A DNA stretch of 64,000 nt. Source: Zizania palustris. Lineage: Eukaryota > Streptophyta > Magnoliopsida > Poales > Poaceae. Shown here piece by piece: positions 11,137 through 20,675 of this stretch. Position 1 is the stretch's first letter. The number at the start of each line of letters is the position of its first letter. The translations under genes and the position numbers were made by a program. Below the pieces are notes generated by a model. The model was given only the letters and a program-made list of their open reading frames with translations, had not been told where the DNA came from and did not search any database. The DNA is taken from contig JAAALK010000289.1 in the NCBI GenBank assembly GCA_019279435.1, forward strand, positions 89,559,023 to 89,623,022, written 5' to 3'.

Positions 11137-12310
11137 CAAGTGAGTCGTGTGGTGTAGCGTAGCGTTGCGACTGCGTGTGTCCCCTTCTTAGGGGTCTCCC
11201 TAATCCTTTTATATTAGAAGGACTGGGGGTTACAAGAATTAACCGTGATATTGATAGCATGTAGAAAAAGCCATATAAGTGCCTTTAAATGGTGCTAATG
11301 ACTATCATAGAGATGATAGTGTTGATTAAGGGTACCTGTCAGCGTTGATTGGAGATAACCATTGGGCGGATGGCCCTAGGCAGACCATTGGCATCTCACC
11401 ACTCGGGCGCATTTGCTCCCGAGTGGGAGGACTGACGGTTGGGAAATCCTTTATGGGCTAGCCTAGCTAGCAGTCGATGATTCAAGTGAAACCACTCGGT
11501 GGGGTACCCTGGATCGGCGTGCGCCATGCTCGAAGCTGGTGGGAAGAGCTCCAAGTACCTTAAATGTAACCATGCTTTTGATCGGTGCACCGCCTACGTG
11601 CACCTACCGAGTGCAGCCCCCAAGGCTGAAGTTCCCTCAGAGAATGAGCTTTAGTCTCAAATCATCTTCTTTAGGGAGTTTGCCATTGAAGTAGCTTATT
11701 TTGAAACCATGCGGCCTCCATGCGAGCGGAAGTTACCCCGTGGGGAGACGACAGTTGGTGTTGTCTTCTGGAGAATGGTTTAGGACCCTTTGAGAGATCC
11801 CTGGAACCGTGTCAGCGCGATTGATGGCGAAAAGGTGCTTCTTCGAACCGCTCGCTTTGGCAGACACGACGCTTTGGGACAAGGAACCGTCTAAGGAAAG
11901 TTATAAGTAACCTTCCCCAGTGCACTTTGAAGTAGTACTCCATCTTTTGCTTCTTCTTCTGATCTCCTAGTGCCTCACAAAAGTTTATGGCACTACAACT
12001 GTGTGGTTTGCTATCGCAAAGCCCGATGGCTATTCAATTTGAAACCTTTGGCAAGGGCATCTAGGACTCCAATGGTGGGAAGCACTCCTCGGAAGCCGTT
12101 GGATCGCCTGGAAGAGTTCCGCGTCTCCTCCATGGAAGAAGAAGTGGTGCAGGCATTGGAGGATCGGGGAGACATCTCACCGAAGGCTATCTTGTCGTGG
12201 CGAGTAGCCATCAGTGAGACATTTCCATCCCTGGATACCCACGAGATTGTGGTCTTCAACTCCTTCTTTCTTCACTGCTTTGGGTTGCCTGCACATCCTT
12301 TCCTTTGTGG
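11137..12310 (+). mobile_element. Foreign patch inside element G carrying a Transposase_28-like exon
   Basis: The sequence is unrelated to chromovirus pol and interrupts it between PTPQTIM and FTWG. About 30-35 residues of RT-RNase H connection (roughly 100 bp) are missing at the site, so this is a replacement rather than a simple insertion. No LTR or inverted terminal repeat bounds it. Near its right end (about 12120-12330, +) is an open frame with MEEEVVQALEDRGDISPKAI and HEIVVFNSFFLHCFGLPAHPFL, which resembles the first exon of the antisense gene in element E (EVVVFEAFFEAGLGLPAVDFL). It is therefore likely a captured piece of another Tat element, reading from its 3' end inwards. The 11137-11960 part has no recognised coding. 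Confidence 0.6.
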
Positions 12311-13110
12311 TGTTCTTCACATGGGGTTTAGCACAAGAACAAGCTTTTAACATGCTTAAGGAGAAACTTACACATGCCCCTCTACTCCAACTTCTTGAGT
12401 TTGGTAAGACATTTGAGCTTGAATGTGATGCTAGTGGTATTGGGATAGGATGAGTTCTCATACAAGAAGGTAAACCTGTTGCTTCCTTTAGTGAAAAAAT
12501 GCATGGACTTAATTTAAATTATTCTACTTATGATAATGAGTTGTATGCTTTAGTTCGAGTGTTAGAGACTTGGCAACATTACCTTTAGCCTAAGGAGTTT
12601 GTCATTCATTCTGATCATGTATCCTTGAAATATATTAGAAGCCAGGCAAAACTAAATAAGCGACATGCAAAATGGGTTGAGTTCATAGAGTCATTTCCAT
12701 ACATCATTAAACATAAATGTGGTAAAGACAATATCATTGCAGATGCTTTATCCAGACATTTTACTATGTTATCTCAGCTTGATCATAAGATATTTGGTCT
12801 AGAAATAATAAAAGAGTTATATGCTACTGATCTAGACTTCAAGGATGCTTTTGAAAATTGTAGATAGTGATGAACTTGGAATAAATATGTGATGAATGAT
12901 GGTTTATTATATCATGCTAACAAGCTATGCATCCCAACTAGTTCTATTCACCTTTTGTTTTTATAGGAAGCTCAAGGGGGAAGATTGATGGGACATTTTG
13001 GAGTGAAGAAAACTGAGGACGTGTTGTCCTCACACTACTTTTGGCCAAGGATGCGGCGGGATGTCATGTGATACGTCTCACGCTGCACTACCTATAACAA
13101 AGCTAAGTCA
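12311..13110 (+). pseudogene. Element G RNase H and integrase zinc finger, broken
   Basis: Frames show FTWGLAQEQAFNMLKEKLTHAPLLQL, FELECDASGIGIG, FSEKMHGLNLNYSTYDNELYALVRVLETWQHYL, FVIHSDHVSLKYIRSQ and DNIIADALSR, the RNase H domain including its D, E, D and final D motifs. A degenerate integrase zinc-binding region follows around 12960-13110 (GHFGVKKTEDVLSSHYFWPRM and CTTYNKAKSH, one cysteine of the usual CxxC pair replaced). Stops are present near 12451, 12586, 12866 and 12964. The region corresponds to 27920-28700 of element F. Confidence 0.8.
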
Positions 13111-13113
13111 CAC

Positions 13114-14352
13114 TTGAATCCCTTTGGACTTTATATGCCCCTTCCTGTTACTAGCATCCCTTGGGAGCATATATCAATGGACTTTGTCTTAGGTTTACCT
13201 AGAACAAAGAGGGGGAGGGATATTATATTTGTGGTGGTTGATCGATTCTCAAAAATGGCACATTTTATGCCTTGTCATAAGAGTGATGATGCTACAAACA
13301 TTGCTGATTTGTTTTTCAGGGATATCATTTTCCTACATGGAGTACCCACCGCCATTGTCTCTGATCATGATGCGAAGTTCTTAAGCCACTTTTGGAGAAG
13401 TTTATGGTGCATGTTCGGAACCAAGCAGCTATTCTCCACCACATGCCACCCTCAAACCGATGGGCGAACAGAGGTAGTTAATCGTACGTTATCCACCATG
13501 TTGTGGGCTATTTTGAAGAAGAATTTGAAGATGTGGGAAAAATGTTTACCTCATGTGAAGTTTGCATATAATCGAGCGATACATTTTACCACCAAGGTGA
13601 GTCCTTTCCAGGTTGTGTATGGCTTTAATCCTCGTGCTCCTATTGATATTTTTCCATTTCCTACTTCTGAACATGTGCATTTAGATGCTAAGACACGTGC
13701 TGATTTTATTCTGAAATTACATACCACAACTAAAGAACACATTGAGAAGACGACTGAAAAGTATAAAATTGCTGGTAGTAAGGGTAGGAGACATTTAACC
13801 TTTGAAATAGGTGATCTTGTTTGGTTACACTTGCGTAAAGATAGATTTCCAGATTTGAGAAAGTCTAAATTGATGCCTCGAGTTGATAGTCCTTTCAAGA
13901 TAGTTAAGAAAATTAATGACAATGCATACCAGCTTGAGTTGCCTATAGATTTTGGGGTTAGCCCCACATTTAACATTTTAGATTTGAAGCCATATTTGAG
14001 AGAAGAAGACGAGTTTGAGTTGAGGACGACTCCGATTCAAAAAGGGGAGGATGATGAGGACATCGATAATAATGATAAAGACATCCAACACTCTATCATT
14101 CCTGAACCAATCTCTCGCTCTTGTGCCCGCAAACTTAATTATGAGCTGCGTTCGTTTGTTACTTTACATAATGATATGGATATGGATGGGATGCTACTTA
14201 TGGGTGATATTTTGACTATAAGGAACTTGGGAGAAGCACTTCTGGATCAAACACAAGAGGGAGAGGTGGCGCAACAATCCAATTCGGATTCCACTTCAAT
14301 CTCCGATTTCGGTTCGGTTTCAGCAGAACACCCTTCATTAAAACGAGCATAA
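13114..14352 (+). CDS. Element G integrase core and C-terminus (intact 412-codon open frame, part of a dead polyprotein)
   Basis: The open frame has the integrase core acidic triad in context: SMDFVLGLPRTKRGRD, VSDHDAKFLSHFW and HPQTDGRTEVVNRT. A C-terminal segment follows (FEIGDLVWLHLRKDRFPDLRKSKLMPR, INDNAYQLELP, FNILDLKPYL). Integrase inserts the DNA copy of the element into chromosomes. The frame continues through the polypurine tract into the 3' LTR and ends at 14352 in EHPSLKRA. The first Met is internal; the natural product would be cut from a longer polyprotein whose upstream part is broken here, so the frame is long but not expected to be expressed as such. Confidence 0.8.
   Translation: MNPFGLYMPLPVTSIPWEHISMDFVLGLPRTKRGRDIIFVVVDRFSKMAHFMPCHKSDDATNIADLFFRDIIFLHGVPTAIVSDHDAKFLSHFWRSLWCMFGTKQLFSTTCHPQTDGRTEVVNRTLSTMLWAILKKNLKMWEKCLPHVKFAYNRAIHFTTKVSPFQVVYGFNPRAPIDIFPFPTSEHVHLDAKTRADFILKLHTTTKEHIEKTTEKYKIAGSKGRRHLTFEIGDLVWLHLRKDRFPDLRKSKLMPRVDSPFKIVKKINDNAYQLELPIDFGVSPTFNILDLKPYLREEDEFELRTTPIQKGEDDEDIDNNDKDIQHSIIPEPISRSCARKLNYELRSFVTLHNDMDMDGMLLMGDILTIRNLGEALLDQTQEGEVAQQSNSDSTSISDFGSVSAEHPSLKRA
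14039..14051 (+). other. Polypurine tract of element G
   Basis: AAAAGGGGAGGA directly abuts the 3' LTR (TGATGAGG). It lies inside the pol reading frame, coding for KGEDD-like residues. Confidence 0.8.
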
Positions 14353-14919
14353 CTTTCTCGTACGGAGGCGGATTGAGGCGTTGGAAAGATAACTAAAATA
14401 TCTTTCCAATAAATCGGGTGCAAAGTCCTGGTTCATTACGAAGCGTTCTGTGTCGTCTGAACAAGTAATATGGTGTTGTGTCACCATTTTGGGCCACTTT
14501 GGGCCTTGTATCCGTTTGGGGCCTTAAGCCCAACATTAGGCGAGAATTTACACAAATCCTAGGTATTAATACTCTGTAGCCGTCATGAATTAGGGTTGGG
14601 TTTTGCTTAGTTTCGAACTGCCTTGCAGATTGAACTCTGATGTTCGTCAGATTGCGGAACCCCGCTCGAGAAATCGATCTCTCATCTGTTTGCAAGATTG
14701 TGTTTCCACGTTCTTGCTTGTGTTCTCGATTTGCGTGCAGGGATAAGCCTTATTGGCGAGGTCAATCGCATTCGTGCGTGGTTGATAACCAATCGAGCCG
14801 TGGTGTAGCGATTGTGGGGTTCGGATCAGTGCTGATCGGAAGCCAGATCGTCAACGTCGAGTCCTCCACCAATCGAGTTTACCCCCTCCTGACGGAAGAT
14901 CGGGCACCCGTGCACATCA
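14052..14919 (+). repeat. 3' LTR of element G
   Basis: 868 bp, TGATGAGG...CACATCA, followed by TATGC at 14920-14924, the partner of TATAC at 6433-6437. Confidence 0.9.
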
Positions 14920-15227
14920 TATGCAGGGCACAAGCGTGGGGGCTCATTAATTCTTTAGCCAGTTCGCGTTCCCCCGAAAGGCGGTACGTGGGTTATGGAT
15001 GAGCCATGTTGAGGTCATCCTCAAGCCTAGAGCCCAGGGGCTAGGGCTCAAGCGCCCAGGCATTAGCTCATCTAGCGCCATCGATCAAAGACTTCCGGAC
15101 GCTCGGTTTCTGTATAAAGCATCTACGGTGAGTTCGTTCCGAATAAAGCCTTGTCACGGGATTATCTTTGTCGCTCCCTTCCTTTCTCATGTGCAGGGTA
15201 GCCGAACAGGCGGAAGCGAGGGGCTAC
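14920..15227 (+). other. Element A 3' end resumed, with polypurine tract at 15218-15227
   Basis: After element G the sequence of A resumes. No gene was seen. The last ten bases, GAGGGGCTAC, are the same polypurine tract as in element E (57836-57845) and sit directly before the 3' LTR. Confidence 0.75.
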
Positions 15228-15954
15228 TGTTGTGGGAGATTATTCCGATGGTACCCGAGGAGCGTTAAGATTGAAGCAGGGACCCCGAGGGGTGACTCTG
15301 CAAGCCGAAGAGTCGTACGGTAGCAAGCACTAAAGATTCCAGTGAATCCTGAGGCCGAAGCCAGCTCTTGGAGGCGTGGAGCTCCGACGTCCGGGTGAGG
15401 CCCGAGGCGGCGTCTGCCCCAAGCCAAGAACCTAGAATCCTAAGTCCTTCAGCCTCCAACCCAGAGGCCGGAGGGAAGGCCTTCAGAGCCTAGAGGTCAT
15501 TCGAAGGCGACCCTGAAGATGGCGGCATTGGAGCTCCGAAGGGGACGTGTGGAGCCTACCAAGGGAAGGTGTCACTCGCTGCGATCGGAGTGCGTCGTGT
15601 GTGGCGTACTATAGTTCAAGTAGGAGTGATTGGCGGCCAGTACCCGTCTAGTCCGATTAGTTATGTGGCGAGACCACACAGACGCACTGTAATGACCAGC
15701 ACTGTAGCTGTGTCACTGAATGACTAGTAGAGTTCTTAGGATTGTACCCTGCCCAGTTTGGGGTATGGCTGTCGTATGACGCATGTATGTCAGGAGGGTT
15801 AGACAGTATTGGGCCAGTGTAGGGCTCCACTATAAATACCCTCCCTCCATGTGTTGTATAGATACAAAACTCGTGATCTGAGAATACAGCTTTAAGCTAA
15901 GTCTTCCACCTCGGACTCTATCAAAACATGTCGGCGTAATCTTTTATGCCAATA
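15228..15954 (+). repeat. 3' LTR of element A
   Basis: 727 bp starting TGTTGTGGGAGAT and ending GCCAATA (a change from the expected CAACA). A TATA box TATAAATA is at 15831-15838. The start and end match the LTRs of element E. The next bases, from 15955, are gag of element B. Confidence 0.85.
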
Positions 15955-17440
15955 GCTGAGTTACGGTCGTCTCCTACCAAGAGTTGACCCAGTGAGGTCA
16001 AGTATTCTTTTGATGTGACCAAGTGTGATAGAATATTAGATTTTTTGTTGAAAAACAAGCTTATCAGGTTACCAAAGGGCCACATCATTCCAACTTCCGA
16101 TGACTTGAAGAAACGGGCTTATTGTAAGTGGCATGATTCTCATTCCCATTCTACTAACGATTGCAATGTTTTTCGTCAGCAGGTTCAATCGGCCATAGAA
16201 GGATGGTTGAAGCTAGATACAAATCCTAAGATGAAGCTCGACCAGGACCCCTTTCCCGTGAACACTGTTGATCTCGATGGGAAGAAGGTGCTGATTCAAA
16301 CTGAGCAGGCCGAGTCCACTAAGGGGAAGGAGGTCATGATCGGAGAACCACACCATCACACAATCATACCGAAGAACCTTGAGGTAGGAGTGTAGAAAGT
16401 AAATACAAATGCATCGTCTTCAGCTGCAAGTCACAAGAAGTAGAATGTGACATACGACATGCTGCTCCAGAAGCACAAGAAGAGGGCCTAGAAGGAGAAT
16501 GCTTGACCATGACCTCCGACAAGGCTGAGCCCTCCTCGGAAGAGTGAGTTTGGCCCACGATGGGCGAGACCATTGGAGCCACCTTTTCCTCCACCGCTGT
16601 ATCATCTACTGATGGTGCAGTGGCCTCCGTGCTACTTTCCGCCTCCTGAGGACCTTGCTCCTTACTATATCACTTCATTCGTGCCCTCCGAGTTTTATAA
16701 CATATAGGGTCAAATGAGTGAGCCAAGAGGCGATGTCTTCGGTAGGCTATCCGTCGCTCCATGAGGATGTCTAGAGGCGGTGTCCGAGGCTATCATCATC
16801 AAGGTAGGGACCCAGGATGTCCCAATCCTTAAAGGGGACCCCGTGGAACAACATGGAGGTGAGCTATAGAAGCAAACAGGGCAAGGACCAATCAGTCCGA
16901 CCGTAGCCACAGGGCCGGTCAGACCACCCTCAGTACCCCGGTCTAACCAGCCTACTATGGTCGGTCCGACCAACCTTTTGCAGGCGCCTGACACCAGTCA
17001 GTCCGACCAGCCCCCTATGGCCGGTCCGACCGACATAGCCTGGTCAGACCAGCCCAATGAGGCCGGTCTGACCGACAGCACATAGGAAAAAAATTTCAGC
17101 CAAGAGAAAAAATGTTGAGGCTGATCTAGGAAATTCCCATTCAGCCAAAAATTCTAGAAGCAAGTTTGTGGCTCCCAGCACTAAGCCGTAGCCTTCATGG
17201 GCGCCTCCAGGTATGACCAAGTCCCAGAAGAGGTGGCTACAATGTCTTCGAACCTAGGAGATGCATGAGAAGAAGGCCGAGGATGAGCGGGACATCATTT
17301 TTGAGGAGATCTGTCCCGACTAGTAGCGAAGCAGGTTTGGATGTCGAAGCCAGTTGCCGTAAACAACCCGGCTCCTACTCCAAGTGATGACGAGGACAAC
17401 ATGATGGATGATGACTACACGCTGGTCTCTGGGGGCCCTC
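15955..17440 (+). pseudogene. Element B gag C-terminal part, broken
   Basis: The open frame at 16015-16395 gives SFDVTKCDRILDFLLKNKLIRLPKGH, then YCKWHDSHSHSTNDCNVFRQQVQSAI. That is a C-x2-H-x5-H-x4-C zinc-knuckle-like motif common in Gag of this clade. It continues LKLDTNPKMKLDQDPFPVNTVDL and ends at a stop at 16393-16395. Downstream frames include a proline-rich zone with a degenerate GGTCGGTCCGACC-type repeat and MTKSQKRxLQRLR-like basic sequence (about 17210-17290). Homologous minus-strand sequence in D lies at 29480-30900. No single frame crosses the region. Confidence 0.75.
16880..17085 (+). repeat. Degenerate GGTCGGTCCGACC-type repeat inside element B gag
   Basis: At least six imperfect copies of a motif around GGTC(G/A)G(T/A)CC(G/A)ACC are spaced about 35-45 bp apart. 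The motif is near-palindromic. The low-complexity zone falls in the proline-rich part of Gag. Confidence 0.65.
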
Positions 17441-17450
17441 TCCTAAGGCG

Positions 17451-18124
17451 ATGGACACAAAAGTCATCATGTTACCCGCTGAGCTTGCTCTTCCACGGGA
17501 CAAGGTCGAGTTCGCTCAAATGAGCCTCGGCCCACGGGAGGCCATTTTCGAGAATCTCGAGGATACATATCATAAGATGAAGCCTCTATATGTCAAGGGG
17601 CACATCGACGGGAAGCTGATCTCGAGGATGTTGGTTGATGGAGGCGCCACCGTCAACTTGATGTCGTACTCTCCACTAAAGAAGCTCGGCAAGAATGAAG
17701 ACGACCTGATGAGGACAAACCCGACGCTCAATGGCTTCAACTGTGAGAACTCTGAGGCTAAGGGTGTGCTTTCTTTGGAGCTTACGGTGGGCAAAAAGAT
17801 GTTGCCAATGGCATTCTTCTTCATTGATGTGCAAGGTAACTATAGTGTATTACTTGGACGCGATTAGATTCATGCCAATTGTTGCATCCCGTCTACTTTG
17901 CGCCAGTGCCTAATTCAGTGGGATGACGATGTAGAGGTTGTACCAGCTGACACTTTGGCCCAGGTTGCTTTGGCCGATGTATCTATTGATGTCATCCATG
18001 ATAAAGTAGAATGCTTGTCAGGTAGAGATCTCTCAGACTATGACTTTGTCAGCATGTCTAAGTGACGTTTTGTTCCCGTGTGTGTAAAGTCGGCTGGTGT
18101 AGCACGACTATCTCTAAATTAGTA
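17451..18124 (+). pseudogene. Element B protease, broken
   Basis: The open frame 17451-17867 has MLPAELALPRDKVEFAQ, HIDGKLISRMLVDGGATVNLMSY (aspartic protease site in the DGGA form) and FFFIDVQGNYSVLLGRD, then a stop at 17865-17867. The same frame continues with YDFVSM and reaches paired stops at 18120-18125, eight bases before the ATG that begins the RT frame. Element D keeps the identical frame arrangement (see findings). Homologous to D 25725-26048 plus 29136-29480. Confidence 0.8.
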
Positions 18125-18127
18125 GTC

Positions 18128-19797
18128 ATGTCTAGTAAGAGTAACCTTGATTGGCTAAAATATCATGTAGAGAAATATCGATCTTCTAAAGACGGTATTG
18201 CCGAATCCATTGAAGATTTTAGCGAAGTAGAAAAGTTAGGTGAGGGCTTTGCATCGGCCGACCCTCTAGATTAGGTAGACATAGGCGATGGTACTATTCC
18301 AAGGCCGACTTTTGTAAATCAAAATTTGTAGGCCGATGAAAAGGACGAAGTAATAATGTTTCTTCGGTCGTATATCGATTGTTTCGCATGGGAGTATAGT
18401 GAGATGCCTGGATTAAGCTGCGAGCTCATGGAGCATCGACTACCCATCAAACCCAGGTTTAGGCCTTATAAATGGCCCCCTCATCGCTTTAATTTGGCCA
18501 TGTATGACCGATTTAAAGAGGAGATAGAACGATTGCTCAAGGCTGAGTTTATTAGGCCATGCAGTTATGCTGAATGGGTTGCTAACATTCTGCTTGTAGA
18601 GAAGAAAGGGAGTGGAAAGATTTGTGTGTATATTGATTTCAGGTATTTAAACAAAGCCACTCCAAAGGACGAGAAACCCATGTTAATAACTGACATGCTG
18701 ATCAACGATGCTTTAGGACACAAGGTACTAAGTTTTCTTGATGGCAACACTGGTTATAATCAAATCTTTATGGCTGAAGAGGACATCTATAAGATAGCTT
18801 TTTGATACGCTGGTTTTGGTGGCTTGTTTGAGTGGGTTGTGATGAATTTTGGTTTAAAGAATGATGGCACTATATATCAACATGCTATGAACTTGATCTT
18901 TTATGATTTACTAGGTTTTATGCAAGAGGTCTACATAGATGATGTTGTAGTCAAGTCGGATGGTATGGGAAACCATTTAGCTGATTTGAGAGTTGCTTTT
19001 GAGAGAATGCGTCGGTATGGCTTAAAAATGAACCCGCTCAAGTGTACTTTTAGCGTGTCGGTGGGCAAGTTCTTAGTATTCATGATTCATGAAAGAGGTA
19101 TTGAGATTGATCCTAAGAGGCTTGAGAATATTAAGAACTTTTAAGTGCCGACATACAAGAGAGATGTGCAAAAGTTACTAAGCAAGGTGAATTATTTGCG
19201 CCGCTTTATATCTAACTTGTCTGGTAAGATTGATGCTTTTGTCCCCATACTTCGGCTAAAGAGCGAAGCCGAATTCACTTAGGGGGCAAGTCAGCAACGC
19301 GCATTAGAAAAAAATCAAAGAGTGCTTGTCATCACCACATGTGGTAAGAGCGTCGAAAGTTGGGATTCTGTTTCGGCTATATGTTGTTGCAGGAGATAGT
19401 GTGATAGGAGTTATGCTGACTCAGGAGGTGGAGGGAAAGGAGTACATCATCACATTATTGAGTCTCTGCCTATTGGATGTCGAGACGAGGTATTTGTTTT
19501 TAGAGTATTTGTGTTTATCACTTTATTGTGCATGTACCAAACTCCTCCATTATCTTCTATCCGGCACATGTATTGTTACTTGTCAAACTGATGTTATAAA
19601 GTACATGTTGCAAAAGCCGATTCTAAGTGGGAGAATCGGAAGGTGGGCTTATGCTTTCATTGAGTACGATTTGGCTTATGAACCCATGAAAAGCTATGAA
19701 AGGCCAATTCTTCACAAATGTTATAGTTGATCACAATGTAGATGTCAGTTGGAGTAGTGACACGGCTTTAATTGAAGTAATACCTTGGAAAGTTTAC
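18128..19797 (+). pseudogene. Element B reverse transcriptase and start of RNase H, broken
   Basis: It starts MSSKSNLDWLKYHVEKY and continues GFASADPLD, stop, then EHRLPIKPRFRPYKWPPHRFN, AEWVANILLVEKKGSGKICVYIDFRYLN, KVLSFLDGNTGYNQIFMAEED, EWVVMNFGLKN and the catalytic YIDDVVVKSD near 18930-18960. The RNase H part is open at 19326-19730 (LFRLYVVAGDSVIGVMLTQEVEGKEYII). Stops lie at 18272, 18328, 18803, 19142 and 19279. The sequence leaves the family after WKVY at about 19797. Confidence 0.85.
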
Positions 19798-20280
19798 ATT
19801 CGGCCAAGGGCGAGCATGAGCAGTCGGCCAAAGATAGTGCTCGTTAGAGCCCCTAGGCAAATGAGTGACCCTCACAATGACTACGACAGAGCGGATCATG
19901 GTGGCTTTAGTCAGAGTGATATACTCGTAGATGCCCGAGTGCCGAGCAGGCTTTCAACTCCGAGAGTTCAATCGAAGAGGAACACAACATCTCTTCAATC
20001 CGACAATAGCCGAGCCAGAGCGGGTCATATCCGTTCGGCTAGAGTGGTGGCGAAACGTGACCTCGAAGCCAGAGTGGAGGCAATCGGTAAATCACGTTGT
20101 AGCCGAGCCAAAGCAAATCGTGGCGTAGAGACTAGAACGGATACATCTCGGCAAAGGCCAGGTTAGAGCGGATCGTGAACGCAAAACCCAAGCGGAGGAA
20201 ATCGGCGAATACACGTTGTAGCCAAATCAGAGCGAATCGTGGCATTGAGGCTAGAATAGTTTAGAGGTCGAAACCTATGG
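19798..20280. repeat. Degenerate tandem repeat region of element C
   Basis: Recurring blocks such as GTAGCCGAGCCAGAGC, GCGAAACGTGACCTCGAAGCC and CGTGGCGTAGAGGCTAGA appear with variable spacing (about 85-100 bp for the larger unit). No coding match was seen. Confidence 0.55.
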
Positions 20281-20324
20281 AACGCAACATGTAGGAACAT
20301 AAATGTCTTTATTATGAAATAATA

Positions 20325-20640
20325 TCAAAGACTTATCTCGCTCTTGGATAAAATAGCCTGAGGTGTTTGATATTCTAGGAGTACACCAGCATCTGGCCAT
20401 CTTCTCGCATATAGCGATAGGATCCAGGGCACGTAGCCTCAGCGATGATGAAGTGTCCTTCCCATGGAGTCGAGAGCTTGTGGGTCCCGACTACCGATTG
20501 GACTCAGCGTAGGACGAGGTCACCCACTCAAAAAGAGCATTGGTGAACATTCTAGTCATGATACCTCCAGAGGCCTTGCTGGTACTGGATGGTCTGCAAC
20601 AAAGCAGCCAATTGGGCCTCTTCCAGACTGTCGATGTCTA
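20325..20640 (-). pseudogene. Integrase C-terminal fragment of element C
   Basis: Minus-strand translation gives VGDLVLR, stop, VQSVVGTHKLSTPWEGHFIIAEATCPGSYRYMREDGQMLVYS, stop, NIKHLRLFYP. This is the C-terminal domain of Ty3/gypsy integrases (GDLVLRR...KLSPPWEGPF...PGAYRL...WNIxHLRRFYP). Two in-frame stops replace tryptophan or arginine codons. The core domain is absent because D is inserted upstream. It differs from element D's own integrase tail, so it belongs to another family. Confidence 0.8.
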
Positions 20641-20675
20641 CTTCCCAAGTATGTTCGGTGGCACCTTCAACATAC

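Larger units (their letters stand above)
6438..14919 (+). mobile_element. Element G: CRM-like chromovirus (Ty3/gypsy) with both LTRs
   Basis: Direct LTRs at 6438-7317 and 14052-14919 begin TGATGAGGACATC and end CACATCA. They are flanked by TATAC and TATGC, a 5-bp target duplication with one change. Internal order is primer binding site, gag, protease, RT, RNase H, integrase, polypurine tract. The integrase reading frame runs through the polypurine tract into the 3' LTR, as in centromeric retrotransposons of grasses (CRM/CRR), which supports a CRM-like placement. A 1.17-kb foreign patch (11137-12310) replaces part of the RT-RNase H boundary. Several stops and frameshifts and visibly diverged LTRs show an old, dead copy. 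The exact clade should be checked by RT phylogeny. Confidence 0.85.
1..15954 (+). mobile_element. Element A: decayed Tat-clade Ty3/gypsy retrotransposon (5' part outside window, split by element G)
   Basis: Read in order this unit shows the end of a protease, a short pre-RT piece, an RNase H tail fused to integrase, a 35-bp tandem array, a decayed antisense gene, a polypurine tract and a 3' LTR. That order matches the young element E (46839-58340), and A shares E's polypurine tract GAGGGGCTAC and the LTR ending GCGTAATCTTTTA. A is interrupted at 6438-14919 by element G. Its 3' LTR ends at 15954 and abuts gag sequence of element B, so A is inserted in B. The 5' LTR and gag lie left of the window. 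Many stops and one large deletion make A dead. The Tat assignment rests on similarity to E and the archaeal-type RNase H remnant. Confidence 0.85.
15955..19797 (+). mobile_element. Element B: Tat-clade Ty3/gypsy fragment (gag to RNase H start)
   Basis: Gag, protease, RT and the beginning of the RNase H region lie in order on the plus strand and are colinear with element D on the other strand. The 5' part is cut off by the insertion of A. The right end stops in the RNase H region at about 19797, where unrelated C sequence begins without any LTR or duplication. Stops and frame changes are frequent. Confidence 0.8.
19798..20675 (-). mobile_element. Element C: 3' scrap of a Tat-clade element
   Basis: On the minus strand this contains an integrase C-terminus (20640-20325) followed by an untranslated zone of degenerate repeats (20280-19798). 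This is the normal order downstream of pol in Tat elements. The right edge at 20675 abuts the LTR of element D, so D is inserted in C. The left edge meets element B without a recognisable element end. Confidence 0.65.
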
